From the NCBI GenBank assembly GCA_035530195.1, contig DATKVG010000064.1:1-32086 (forward strand): a DNA stretch of 32,086 bases, read 5' to 3'. Position 1 is the first letter of the stretch, and each line of letters opens with the position of its first letter. A program made the position numbers and the translations under genes. The notes beneath the pieces are model-generated. The model worked only from the letters and a program-made list of their open reading frames with translations, had not been told where the DNA came from and made no database searches. Of the stretch, positions 15,664 to 24,601 are shown piece after piece. This DNA is from JAPLKX01 sp035530195. GTDB taxonomy: Bacteria; Hydrogenedentota; Hydrogenedentia; Hydrogenedentales; SLHB01.

Positions 15664-17093
15664 TGGGTTCGACAGAACGGCGTTGGCTGGGCGCGCTGAT
15701 TACGTTGTTCGGGCGCAACTGGATTACGCTTTGCGGGGCGGCGCTGGCGGGGGCGAGCGGCCTGTTTATCGCGGGATTTCTGATTCTGGCTCTGCTGCAA
15801 CTTACCAAATCGCCGTACCTGGGCATCATGGCGCTGCTGATACTGCCCGCGGTGTTTGTTGCCGGCCTGCTGCTCATTCCGGTGGGCGTCTATTGGGATC
15901 ACTGGCGGGCTCGCAGGCACGGCGGCCAGGATCGGACGCCCGGCGCCAGGCCGTTTCCCGTGATTGACCTCAACAGCGGCCACACGCGCCGCATCGCTTT
16001 CATTGTGATCGTCCTGACCGGTGTGAACCTGTTGATCATCTCGACGGCCACCTATCATGGGGTCCAGTTCATGGACTCGCCCACGTTCTGCGGCAGGGTA
16101 TGCCACACCGTGATGGAGCCCGAGTACACCGCCTACACCGGCTCGCCCCACTCGAGAGTGAAGTGTGTCGAATGCCATATCGGCCCGGGCGCCCCGTGGT
16201 TTGTGAAGGCGAAACTGTCAGGTCTCGGCCAACTCTTGGCGGTGACGTTCAACACGTACAGCCGGCCGATCCCCACGCCCGTGGAAAACCTGCGGCCCTC
16301 CCAGGACACCTGCGAGCATTGCCACTGGCCGGAAAAGTTCACGGGCGACCGGATCAAAGTCATCACGAAATTCCAGGAAGACGAGACCAACACGCCGTCG
16401 AAGTCGGTGTTATTGATGCACGTTGGCGGCGGGGCGAGCGAACGCCACGGCATCCATAGTTGGCACATCAACCCGCGCATCAAGACCACCTACATACCCG
16501 CCGACGAAAAGCGCCAGGAAATCGCGTGGGTGCGCGTCGAGAAAGAAGACGGCACGGTCGAGGAGTTCAAAAAGCCCGACGTCGAGACGCCGGCGGGCGA
16601 GGTCCGCGTGATGGACTGCATCGATTGCCACAACCGGCCTACCCACGTGTTCCAGACGCCCGACGAAGCCGTCGACGGGGCCCTCGCTAAAGGCCGGATC
16701 GACACCGCCATCCCGTACATCAAGAAAGTCGCCACCGAAGCACTCAAACTGGCCACGGGCAAACCCGGCGAACCCGGGAATATCGAAAACCATATTCGCC
16801 GTTACTACACCGAACAGCAACCCGGTTTTACCGACCACGCCAAGATCGACGCGGCGGTCAACGAGGCAGTGCACATATACAAGAGCAACGTATTCCCCGA
16901 GATGAAAGTCTCTTGGGGCACGTATCCCAACAATATCGGCCACGTCCTGTCGCCGGGCTGCTCGCGGTGCCACAACGACACGTTGAAAAATGCCGCTGGT
17001 GACAGCATCGGCGAGGACTGCTCGATCTGCCACACCGTCCTGGCGTGGGACGAGGCCGAGCCCGAGATCCTCGATCAACTGCAGATAAAGTAG
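15663..17093 (+). CDS. NapC/NirT-like membrane-bound six-haem cytochrome c (quinol dehydrogenase candidate)
   Basis: A 476-residue protein. ATG 15663 overlaps the upstream stop and follows GGAGAAGGAG. Three hydrophobic segments (about 20-47, 52-77, 108-133) precede a periplasmic haem domain. Haem motifs: an unusual CX3CH at 143 (CGRVCHTV), then CVECH 168, CEHCH 217, CIDCH 319, CSRCH 433 and CSICH 453. The block MEPEYTAYTGSPHSRVKCVE with RPIPTPVENLRPSQDTCEHC resembles NapC/NirT-like cytochromes of metal-reducing bacteria. The proposed role is oxidation of the quinol pool and passing electrons to periplasmic cytochromes. The decahaem lipoprotein follows. Confidence 0.85.
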   Translation: MGSTERRWLGALITLFGRNWITLCGAALAGASGLFIAGFLILALLQLTKSPYLGIMALLILPAVFVAGLLLIPVGVYWDHWRARRHGGQDRTPGARPFPVIDLNSGHTRRIAFIVIVLTGVNLLIISTATYHGVQFMDSPTFCGRVCHTVMEPEYTAYTGSPHSRVKCVECHIGPGAPWFVKAKLSGLGQLLAVTFNTYSRPIPTPVENLRPSQDTCEHCHWPEKFTGDRIKVITKFQEDETNTPSKSVLLMHVGGGASERHGIHSWHINPRIKTTYIPADEKRQEIAWVRVEKEDGTVEEFKKPDVETPAGEVRVMDCIDCHNRPTHVFQTPDEAVDGALAKGRIDTAIPYIKKVATEALKLATGKPGEPGNIENHIRRYYTEQQPGFTDHAKIDAAVNEAVHIYKSNVFPEMKVSWGTYPNNIGHVLSPGCSRCHNDTLKNAAGDSIGEDCSICHTVLAWDEAEPEILDQLQIK

Positions 17094-17138
17094 GCCGAAT
17101 TCGCTGAAGTCGGCCAGGAGGAGGTGCGGGGGCTGGTA

Positions 17139-17187
17139 GGTCCGAATTCCGATTCGGACCAGGCTGGTCCCATTCAGAGATGGGACC
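17139..17187. repeat. Two tandem palindromes, GGTCCGAAT and GGTCCCAT type
   Basis: GGTCCGAAT (17139-17147) / ATTCGGACC (17152-17160) with loop TCCG, then GGTCCCAT (17166-17173) / ATGGGACC (17180-17187) with loop TCAGAG. Both stems are perfect. The two share the GGTCC...GGACC ends and look like a mobile palindromic unit or a pair of transcript hairpins. The rest of the 17094-17346 gap shows no gene. Confidence 0.8.
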
Positions 17188-17346
17188 TACAGCCAATGAG
17201 GAAGACTACGCAGGAAACAGGTGATGGTTTCCGTGATTTACCCCGATGTTTGGATTTCACGCAGGCATTATCCTGCTGGTGGCACTGTGCACCGGCACGA
17301 ATATCCTTATTGAGGGAGACGGCAAACGGGCGGGAGACGTCGTGAT

Positions 17347-19629
17347 ATGCGACATGGACATGCAATAATCACGGGTGTGGGTTTGGCGGCCATCCTACTT
17401 GGCCTTACGGGTTGCCCGCCAATCGCGGACGAGATAACGGTTACGGTGTCACCGCCGAACGCGATGGTCGAAGCGGGCCAGACAATCGAGCTTTCCGCCC
17501 AGTCTTCTTCCCCCGACGATACCGATTTCGCCTGGGAATCCAGCAATGAGACCGTGGCGGTGGTCGAAGCGGTAAAATCCGCAGCGGTTGTTCTTCGCGC
17601 CGTCGCTCCGGGCACGGCGACAATCACGGCAACGGCCAACGTCAGCGGCGCTACCGGCACGGCCGTTATTTTGGTGCCGGAAGAGCCCGGCGAGGGCGAA
17701 GAACCGGAATTTCCGGCCACACAGCCAGGATTGAAGATCTCTGTGAAGTCCGTGACAATTCCAGATGACCGTCGGCCGGTAATCGTTTTCAATGCAACCG
17801 ATGACGACGGTAATCGGGTCGCAATTTCGGAATTCACCGACGTGCGATTCGTCTTGGACTATCTCAATGAGGCTCCGGTCAGCCCGTACTTTGTGAGCTA
17901 CGCGGTGAACAGCTCTGACAATGCCACGTATGATGCCGCGCGGTTGGACGGCGTCACACGCAACTACGACGGCTCGCTATCGTACCGGTTCACGACGGTG
18001 TTGCCGGCCAGCTACAACCGGGCCGCCACCCACCAGGTCGGTGGCCAGTTCCGCCGCGAGTACTTCGTTGACGGGCAAGTCTACGTCGCCAACTCCATCA
18101 CGCGGTTCCGTCCCGACGGTCAACCTGTAACGCAGACTCGCGAGATTGTCACGACCGACGCGTGTAATTCGTGCCACACCCGGTTGTCCGCGCACGGCGC
18201 ACGGCGCGAAGTGCAGTACTGCATCCTGTGCCACACGCCGCAAAGCACCGACACCAGGTCGGGCAACACGGTGGACATGAAGGTGATGATCCACAAGATT
18301 CATATGGGCGAAGACCTGCCCAGCGTCAACGCGGGCGTCGATTACACGCTCGGCCGCAATGGAAACTTCTCGGACGTGATGTTTCCGCAGGACGTGCGCA
18401 ACTGCACGGCCTGCCACCGCGACGCCCCGCACGCCGATAACTACCTGACTCGGCCTACCCAGGCCGCGTGTGGCTCGTGCCACGACCGGGTCTGGTTTGG
18501 CAATCCGAATGCGACGCCCGATGGCTATGAAAACCATCCGTTGGACTTCGATCAGCCCGACGACAGTATGTGCGCCACATGCCACAAGGCCACTGAGCCC
18601 TCCGTGGCGCCGATTTTAGAAGCGCACGCTACGGAAGTAAGCCAGGGGCCGGGGCTCGCGCTGGACATTACCGGCATTACCACCGAGGCCGTGCCCACCA
18701 AGAACGGCATGGTTGCGCTGACGGTGGATTTCACCGCCGTGGACGGGGCCGGCGAGCCAATAACCGACCTGGCCGCGGCGGGCGTGTCTGCGAGCATGCT
18801 CCTGGCATGGCCGGCTCCTGAGTACCAGGCCAACGTCAGCGAATCGGTTGTTGGGTCGGACCGGCTCGAGAACAACGGCGGCGGCGAGTACCGCTACACG
18901 CTTGAGGACCCCCTCCCGCTCGATTCCACCAGCTATGCGGTGGCCATGACAGGGCGAGTGACCTTCACCTTCGACGGGGCTTCGGTTCGGCAGGGTACAT
19001 CCTCCAATGGCTTCACCGTGTTCACCTTGGACAACAGCGAGCTGACCGCGCGGCGCGATGTTGTCGCAAACGAAAACTGCGGGGCGTGCCATGGCGAAAT
19101 CCGCGGTCACGGCGCGCAACGGCTCGGCGTCGAGGTCTGCGTGATGTGCCACCGTACCAACCAGACCGATCTCGTCGAGCGGGACGACAGCGAGCCTTGG
19201 TTGATGAAGGCGGACACCCAGACGGTGAACTTCAAAGACATGATCCACCGCATCCACACCGGCGAAAAGCTGAACCGGCCGTATACGGTGGCCGGGTATA
19301 ATGGTAGTGAAAACGACTTCACCAAGGTGCGGTTCCCCGGCGAACGGCGCCAATGCACCATCTGCCACCTCGAAGAGCGTATCGATGAGACCGCCACGTT
19401 TGCTGTGCCGTTGCCCGGCGAGGCCCTTCCGACCGTCATCGACAACGAGACCTCCGTCACGGAAATCCTGCCGACACGCGCCGCCTGCAACTCGTGCCAC
19501 GACCACCTGTTCTCGGACATCCACGCCGTGCTGATGACCGACATCGAGCAAGGCGTCGAGACGTGTGCCGTATGCCACGGTGAAGACCGCGGCGAGGACG
19601 TCGAAGTCGTCCACAGGTTAGGTCCGTAA
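17347..19629 (+). CDS. Decahaem OmcA/MtrC-like outer-membrane lipoprotein cytochrome
   Basis: A 760-residue lipoprotein (lipobox LTGC within the first 25 residues). A Big2-like domain (about 27-115; ITVTVSPPNAMVEAGQTIEL) is followed by alternating beta domains and two pentahaem domains. Haems in domain 1: CNSCH 273, CILCH 292, CTACH 353, CGSCH 375, CATCH 409. Haems in domain 2: CGACH 578, CVMCH 598, CTICH 670, CNSCH 714, CAVCH 740. Motifs such as IHKIHMGEDL and IHRIHTGEKL are typical of OmcA/MtrC family decahaem proteins. These sit on the outer membrane and pass electrons to minerals, electrodes or partners. The N-terminal Big2-like module may aid surface display. Confidence 0.92.
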   Translation: MRHGHAIITGVGLAAILLGLTGCPPIADEITVTVSPPNAMVEAGQTIELSAQSSSPDDTDFAWESSNETVAVVEAVKSAAVVLRAVAPGTATITATANVSGATGTAVILVPEEPGEGEEPEFPATQPGLKISVKSVTIPDDRRPVIVFNATDDDGNRVAISEFTDVRFVLDYLNEAPVSPYFVSYAVNSSDNATYDAARLDGVTRNYDGSLSYRFTTVLPASYNRAATHQVGGQFRREYFVDGQVYVANSITRFRPDGQPVTQTREIVTTDACNSCHTRLSAHGARREVQYCILCHTPQSTDTRSGNTVDMKVMIHKIHMGEDLPSVNAGVDYTLGRNGNFSDVMFPQDVRNCTACHRDAPHADNYLTRPTQAACGSCHDRVWFGNPNATPDGYENHPLDFDQPDDSMCATCHKATEPSVAPILEAHATEVSQGPGLALDITGITTEAVPTKNGMVALTVDFTAVDGAGEPITDLAAAGVSASMLLAWPAPEYQANVSESVVGSDRLENNGGGEYRYTLEDPLPLDSTSYAVAMTGRVTFTFDGASVRQGTSSNGFTVFTLDNSELTARRDVVANENCGACHGEIRGHGAQRLGVEVCVMCHRTNQTDLVERDDSEPWLMKADTQTVNFKDMIHRIHTGEKLNRPYTVAGYNGSENDFTKVRFPGERRQCTICHLEERIDETATFAVPLPGEALPTVIDNETSVTEILPTRAACNSCHDHLFSDIHAVLMTDIEQGVETCAVCHGEDRGEDVEVVHRLGP

Positions 19630-19631
19630 AG

Positions 19632-20012
19632 TTGATTTATCCCAACGCCCCGCGCGGCACCGGCCGGGTGACAGTACGCGCCAACGCCGACAACGACCGC
19701 GTGCGCATCGAGGTCGAGGATAACGGGATCGGCATTGCCGAAAAAGATCTCGGTCTGCTGTTCCAGGAGTTTGTCCGCCTGCCTCGGCGTCACAAGGAGG
19801 TCGACGACAGCGTCAGCAGCGGGCTCGGCCTGTCGATTGTCCGGCGGATTGCACAACAGTTCGGGGGCGAGGTGGGCGTCCGCAGCGAACTCAACAAAGG
19901 CAGCGTCTTCTTCATGGATCTGCCGCTCGCAAGCGCCGCAGTAGCGCCAAACTCCAATTCGGCGATCGCGAGGAAATCTGAAGAGACTCACCTCCTCCCA
20001 GCGGTCCCGTAA
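19632..20012 (+). pseudogene. Histidine kinase C-terminal fragment (ATPase domain only)
   Basis: A reading frame with the second half of a HATPase_c domain: RVRIEVEDNGIGIAEKDL (G1 box), LFQEFVRLPR (F box), SSGLGLSIVRRIAQQFGG (G2 box) and GSVFFMDLP. The start is an unlikely TTG. The dimerisation/His phosphoacceptor region, most of the N box and any sensor are missing. Upstream is the end of the decahaem gene only 3 bp away. The sequence NAPRGTGRVTV stands where kinases have an N-box such as NA.KYTP.GG. A 5'-deleted kinase gene is the best reading; no activity is expected. Confidence 0.75.
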
Positions 20013-20089
20013 GTTTCGCACTTCGTAGATAGCGGCGTCCCCGCCGTTTCATTTTCAACCCGCAGGCTGAGGCGCAGAAACAACCGTGG

Positions 20090-20108
20090 CACGGGCGTCT
20101 CGCCCGTG
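20090..20108. repeat. Intergenic palindrome, CACGGGC-GTCTC-GCCCGTG
   Basis: A perfect 7-bp stem with a 5-nt loop in the 20013-20250 gap. It shares the GGC-RTCYC-GCC centre with the hairpins at 4564 and 29802. Nearby sequence contains several more CCCGTGGTCC-like strings. No gene is seen in this gap. Confidence 0.7.
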
Positions 20109-20250
20109 GTCCCAGGCCCGTGGTCCCCGCCCATGGTCCCCGGCTCATGGCCGAGACGGCCATGCCACCATTTGTCAGTTCTTGATCGCAACTTGCCAGG
20201 AATGAGTTTCGTCCCACCGCTGCCCGCACCCGGATTGAAATAGTTATGCA

Positions 20251-21579
20251 ATGTATGACATGTTAAGCGGCATGAAGAGTCAAACGAGACAGATGCCCGG
20301 CGCGGGGCCGGTGGAAAAGCTTCATATCGTTCGTAACTTCATTCTTCTCGCTATCCTGGCATTCGTGATAATTGTCATTTGCGGACTATGGTGGGTCGCG
20401 CAGCCATTGGCGCCGGCAGAATCGTCGGAACACGCCGCGATGCGCGACTCTCAGGATAACGCCTACTTAGTCTTGCTGGATGCATTAAAGTCATTTCCGG
20501 CAAACGTCCCGCCGCCGCTGGTGGTCTCCTCCGCGGGCGGCAAACCGATCAACTACAAACCCTTGCGGGATTCAATCGCGCGCCGGCTTGGGATAGCCCG
20601 GCCGGATGACGACCCGCAGGTGTTAACGTACCTGGCCCAGTGCGCTCCCGTGCTGGAAAAGACGCGGCAAGCCTTTGCAAAACCGTACTGCCTGCTGCCG
20701 AGCGACTTGGCCGCAAAGGAAATGGCCGGAGCACTCGATTATCCCGCATCCTTTGAGTTGGAGAAAGTCGGAGCCTTGCTTGGGGCGTGCGCCATCGATG
20801 CTTTCAATAAGAAAGATTTTCAGCAGGCTTCCCAGTATATTTTCGACCTGCTGCGGCTATGCCTGATGTTGCGCGATGACAGCTTGTGGATGGCCGGCGG
20901 CATGATGATGGACGTAACCGTTAATTACCTCGTTCGGGTTCTCCCCCAGTTGCCCCCGGATGTCCTGCAACCCGCACTCGATACCGTACGGGAGTTGCGC
21001 AAGGTCGACCGGCCGCCCGTGGACTCCGTTCGATTCACGCTAAGGGCCTCTGATGGCGCGATCAATAACACGGCGGACAGCGAGATGCAGGGAAAGTTAA
21101 GCTTCATCAGGATTCCCCTGCGCATTTACTGGAACTGGCCGCTCAAGAAAACCTTCTCGACGTACAAGTCTGTCGCAAAAGCCGCCTCTCTTCCTTACCC
21201 GGAGTTCAACCGGCTTCTGCCGCCTGATACCGGTTCGGCAAGCCCTCCGGACGAATTTCCACGGAGGTCGATTGACCTTCTCAATTGGACTGTGGCGGCG
21301 CTCCTGCAGACAGACGCAATGCTGGCCGGCCTGGAAGTCCGGATGGTCCTGGATCTGTACAGGCAAAAACAAGGAACATATCCCGAAAAGATCGAGGACC
21401 TCCAACAGATAGCGCCCGAACTACCGCCCGACCCCTTTTCCGGCAAACCTTTCATCTACCGTAAAATCTCCAACACCGAATGCACCTTATACAGCATCGG
21501 CCCAAACCTCCGCGACGATAACGGTCGCGGCGATGATTACCCACTAGGCACAGACGCACCGGCCAAACCCAAAAACTAA
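20251..21579 (+). CDS. Membrane-anchored protein of unknown function with pseudopilin-like C-terminal segment
   Basis: A 442-residue protein with a single N-terminal membrane helix (about 29-50, FILLAILAFVIIVICGLWWV), so mostly periplasmic. The middle is helical and unrecognised. The C-terminal end (YRQKQGTYPEKIEDLQQI, DPFSGKPFIYRKI, YSIGPNLRDDNGRGDDYPLG) strongly resembles the tail found in type II secretion pseudopilins and in many planctomycete-type proteins. The start is uncertain: ATG 20251 has no clear ribosome-binding site, and ATG 20272 is an alternative. No operon partner is evident. Function unknown. Confidence 0.7.
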   Translation: MYDMLSGMKSQTRQMPGAGPVEKLHIVRNFILLAILAFVIIVICGLWWVAQPLAPAESSEHAAMRDSQDNAYLVLLDALKSFPANVPPPLVVSSAGGKPINYKPLRDSIARRLGIARPDDDPQVLTYLAQCAPVLEKTRQAFAKPYCLLPSDLAAKEMAGALDYPASFELEKVGALLGACAIDAFNKKDFQQASQYIFDLLRLCLMLRDDSLWMAGGMMMDVTVNYLVRVLPQLPPDVLQPALDTVRELRKVDRPPVDSVRFTLRASDGAINNTADSEMQGKLSFIRIPLRIYWNWPLKKTFSTYKSVAKAASLPYPEFNRLLPPDTGSASPPDEFPRRSIDLLNWTVAALLQTDAMLAGLEVRMVLDLYRQKQGTYPEKIEDLQQIAPELPPDPFSGKPFIYRKISNTECTLYSIGPNLRDDNGRGDDYPLGTDAPAKPKN

Positions 21580-21952
21580 GGCGGGGTCTTCGCAGGATGT
21601 CGGAGTTTGTAGCGAGCACCTCGTTGGAACGCTCCCCCACAACTGCCGGGGGGGCGTCCCAACGGCCCGTGCCTATGTTTTGGTTGCAGCCATAAGCCGC
21701 GCTCACATTGATTCAGCTTTTGGCCGCAGGGGTGGGGGGATTATGGGGGCGGATTTCTCTTCTCGGTAGTTGTTTGCCTGGTTTTGAGGGACCAACTCCC
21801 TCCGAAGACGACTCAAACAAACATCCGCAGAGATGGCCTACCTGCCCCCTTAGTCCTCACTCCAACCAAGACCAAAAGTCGAATCGCCGTAGCGCCGATC
21901 TCCGAATGGGCGCGCGGTGGTCCCCAAAGGCCCGAATGAGTTTCTTTGGAAC
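21580..21952. other. Intergenic region with one long imperfect hairpin
   Basis: I see no gene. A long imperfect inverted repeat, GTTGGAACGCTCCCCC (21623-21638) against GGGGGGGCGTCCCAAC (21648-21663), lies just after the preceding gene. It may end transcription but has no T run. The remaining 290 bp show nothing I can support. Confidence 0.55.
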
Positions 21953-22993
21953 TTACATCGAGTGGCAGAAGACGCAGCGGGTCGTGCTATTCACGTGATG
22001 CGGCGCGAGGAACGGGTTCGACCCGGGGTGGCATACCGAACACGGGGTCGGGTAAACGCCGAACTCGTGCGGCGACGGCTTGGCTCGCCGGTGCTCGATA
22101 TCCTGGTGGCAAACGGTGCAGTTGTTGTCCTGCGGCGGGAAATGGCAATTGGCGCAGTGGATGTTGATCGGCCCGCCCCACGCCCCGCGGTGTGACCCCG
22201 GCCGCGTGTGCTCGTGGCACTTCATGCACGAGTCCTCGTCATGACACGCTGCGCACCGGGTCCTGTCCCACGACGCCCGCAGCCCGTGCGGTTTCCGCCG
22301 CCATGCGATGGTATGATCGGCGGGCGGGGTTTTCTGGTGGCAATCCTGGCAGAACACCTGGTTGTCGTGGCACACCGCGCAATAGGCCCGGTCGTACCGG
22401 AACTCCTGGCCGTGGGTTTTCACCCAGATTTGCGGCGCATCATGCGCCAGCCGGTATCCCGCCCGCGTCGTCGGCATCTTGTCCTGCCGGATTTCCTTGT
22501 GGCACACGGGGCATGCGTTCAGGTCCGGATCGACGCTGCCATGGCAGTTCATGCAGAACGGCATGATCGGCACGTTGGGCAGCGTGGATTTATCCGGCGC
22601 GGGATGGCACGTGGCGCACTCGATTTTCTTCTCGACGTGCGGCGCGTGCGAGAAAATCAACTCGTCGCGCAGCCGTTTCCGGCGGGCATCGACGGCGTAA
22701 TCGGCCCGGGTGTGGCAGACGCCGCACTCTTTCGGGTCCGGCTTGTCGACATCGAAGTCGTGGCATGCGTTGCACACGTCGTGGCCCGGCATAGCCGCGT
22801 TGGCGCCGGCGATCTCGTGGCAATCGGTGCAATCCGCGGCGTCCTTATGCTGCGGATGAGAGAATTTGATGCCCCGGTCGCTCCGGCCGAGCTTCATGGT
22901 CGTGAGCGTGGCGCACGCGGCCAGCACTAGGCACACGACGCCCGCCACAACCTTCCGCTCGTGCCCTCGAAAACGTTCGCGCATGGCTCCCAT
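21953..22993 (-). CDS. Fourteen-haem lipoprotein cytochrome c
   Basis: A 346-residue protein with a lipobox (LAAC, Cys27) after a hydrophobic stretch and 14 CXXCH motifs. In order: CTDCH, CNACH, CGVCH, CATCH, CMNCH, CPVCH, CAVCH, CQDCH, CAACH, CMKCH, CANCH, CTVCH, CSVCH, CVFCH. Haem density is one per 25 residues, typical of c7-like electron wires. Extra His residues (FSHPQHK, FSHAPH, SPHEFG, APHHV) fit bis-His ligation. It is the third gene of a leftward group whose other members are a porin-like barrel and a six-haem lipoprotein, the composition of a porin-cytochrome electron conduit. Start ATG 22993 or 22984. Confidence 0.92.
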   Translation of the reverse strand: MGAMRERFRGHERKVVAGVVCLVLAACATLTTMKLGRSDRGIKFSHPQHKDAADCTDCHEIAGANAAMPGHDVCNACHDFDVDKPDPKECGVCHTRADYAVDARRKRLRDELIFSHAPHVEKKIECATCHPAPDKSTLPNVPIMPFCMNCHGSVDPDLNACPVCHKEIRQDKMPTTRAGYRLAHDAPQIWVKTHGQEFRYDRAYCAVCHDNQVFCQDCHQKTPPADHTIAWRRKPHGLRASWDRTRCAACHDEDSCMKCHEHTRPGSHRGAWGGPINIHCANCHFPPQDNNCTVCHQDIEHRRAKPSPHEFGVYPTPCSVCHPGSNPFLAPHHVNSTTRCVFCHSM

Positions 22994-23008
22994 TTCTCCC
23001 GGAGTCGC

Positions 23009-24598
23009 TTAGAACCGCAGCGTGTAGCCCGCCTGGACGCGCCAGTACGGCGCATCGGGGCTTTCGTCTTCTTCGTAAGTCACCCGCAGGCTCAGCGCCT
23101 GGTTTTCCCGGAATTCCCATTCGGCGCGCGCATACGCGGAATAAATATCCTCGCGCGTCTCGACCGCCCAGTCGTCGAAAAGGAAAACCAGCGGGTTCGA
23201 TGTCAGGTAGTAACCCGGAACCGCCCAGACAAGCGCCTGGTTCAAGATGCCCGGCCACATCTGGTACTCGACAAGCCGGTCCTTGTACCGTTCATAGGCC
23301 GTCCCAACCGTAAGTTCAAGGTTGCCCCACGTCCGCGTCGCCTCGCCCGTGACGGCCCAGAACCCTTCGCCGCCCTCGACGTTCCACCGCTCGAGCGCGA
23401 GGCGCAAATCCGTGTCTTTGGCGATGTCGTCAATCCCGCCGATCAGCGCAAACCGCTGGTAGTCCCGGTTCCCCGTGCGCCAGGAGTCTTCTTCCGACTC
23501 GCGGATCTCGCCTTCCAAAGACAAGGTTATCTTGGCCGTAATGGGTCTGTGAAGCGCAATGAAAAAGTCCTGGTACTGCTCGTAATAATCGAGGATGCGG
23601 TAATAGGCCGTGAGGTCGTTGACCCGGTCCCCGGCACGTTTCAGCCGGTTGAGGTACCGGACTTCGTAGGTAAGGTCCCACTGCGGCACAAACCCCGTCG
23701 CGTTCAGGAGAAGCTCGTCCGGTTTTCCGTCCTTGAATCGTAGCCGCCCAAAAAGGGTGAGGTCGTCTGTAATCCGCTGCCACACGCTCACCGAGGCCAG
23801 CGAGTCGCTCAGGTCCGTTTCGATTCGGCGCGGGAAACTTAACCCCGCCAAGTCGTGCCAAAAACTGCGCCGTCCGCCCTCGTCACGGTTTTCCTCGGCA
23901 TAGTAGGCGTCCAATGCCAGCCGCGTCCGCGGTAGCGGCGTCCAAGACAGGCCCGCCCCCGCCGCCAGGTCGTCGTGCGTGTCGTAGTAGAGGCTTGCGC
24001 GGGCCCCGCCGAAAACGTACCAGTCCCATCCGGCCCGCTGCTGCCGGAAATAGAGGCCGTCAATCCGCGTGCTGGTAAGGCTTTCAATCACCCGCTGCCG
24101 GCCAAACCGCAGCGTCGAATCGCCCCACAGATCGTCGTACTCGACGTACAGGTCAAGCAGCCGCGCACGGACGTCCGAATCGGAAGCCTCGTCGAGGTCG
24201 CGCAACGCGCTGCTGCCCCCAAGCTCGTCGTCGAGGTTGACGTTCGTCCACACCAGCCCGTGAACGCGCAACCGCGGGTATTTCGGCGGTGTGATATCGA
24301 GTTTCAGTGTCTGGATCAGGTCGAAATCCGAATCTTCTTTATCCCATTCCGCGTCGACATTCGCCTCGTAACGGCCGGAAAACCATTTCTTGGGAGCCGC
24401 GGGCCCGGGTGCAGGCGCGGCGGGCGCCGCCTCAGCCGGCGCTTCGACCGCGGGCGCCTCGGTGGCGGGTGCTTCTGCCGGAGGCGCTTGGGTCGCCGCA
24501 TCTTGCGCGAATGCCGCGAAGCACATGACGAGGCACAGCACCGTCAACAGCGCCGGTTTCAGCCGGAATCGGCCTGATGTTCTCCCGCTTGTGGCCAA
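23009..24598 (-). CDS. Outer-membrane beta-barrel protein, porin of a putative porin-cytochrome complex
   Basis: A 529-residue protein with a signal peptide (PALLTVLCLVMCFAAFA), then an Ala/Pro/Glu-rich linker (about 32-68). A long barrel follows with many alternating aromatic strands and acidic loops (RLRVHGLVWTNVNL, LLDLYVEYDDLWGDSTLRFG, SLYYDTHDDLAAGAGLSW). It ends YTLRF, a C-terminal Phe typical of outer-membrane barrels. It has no haem motif. It lies 3 bp after the six-haem lipoprotein stop and 15 bp before the 14-haem lipoprotein start, so the three are one operon. By analogy to MtrB or OmbB it would insulate a cytochrome crossing the outer membrane. Sequence similarity to those is not evident, and an alginate-porin-like fold is possible. 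Confidence 0.75.
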   Translation of the reverse strand: MATSGRTSGRFRLKPALLTVLCLVMCFAAFAQDAATQAPPAEAPATEAPAVEAPAEAAPAAPAPGPAAPKKWFSGRYEANVDAEWDKEDSDFDLIQTLKLDITPPKYPRLRVHGLVWTNVNLDDELGGSSALRDLDEASDSDVRARLLDLYVEYDDLWGDSTLRFGRQRVIESLTSTRIDGLYFRQQRAGWDWYVFGGARASLYYDTHDDLAAGAGLSWTPLPRTRLALDAYYAEENRDEGGRRSFWHDLAGLSFPRRIETDLSDSLASVSVWQRITDDLTLFGRLRFKDGKPDELLLNATGFVPQWDLTYEVRYLNRLKRAGDRVNDLTAYYRILDYYEQYQDFFIALHRPITAKITLSLEGEIRESEEDSWRTGNRDYQRFALIGGIDDIAKDTDLRLALERWNVEGGEGFWAVTGEATRTWGNLELTVGTAYERYKDRLVEYQMWPGILNQALVWAVPGYYLTSNPLVFLFDDWAVETREDIYSAYARAEWEFRENQALSLRVTYEEDESPDAPYWRVQAGYTLRF

Positions 24599-24601
24599 CG
24601 G

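Noticed and set aside
21580..21952. Possible RNA gene in the intergenic region
   Set aside because: No tRNA cloverleaf or known RNA motif was recognised; only one imperfect hairpin is visible.
23009..24598. Direct call of the barrel as MtrB/OmbB
   Set aside because: No N-terminal CXXC or other MtrB signature is visible; only gene context and a barrel-like C-terminus support it.
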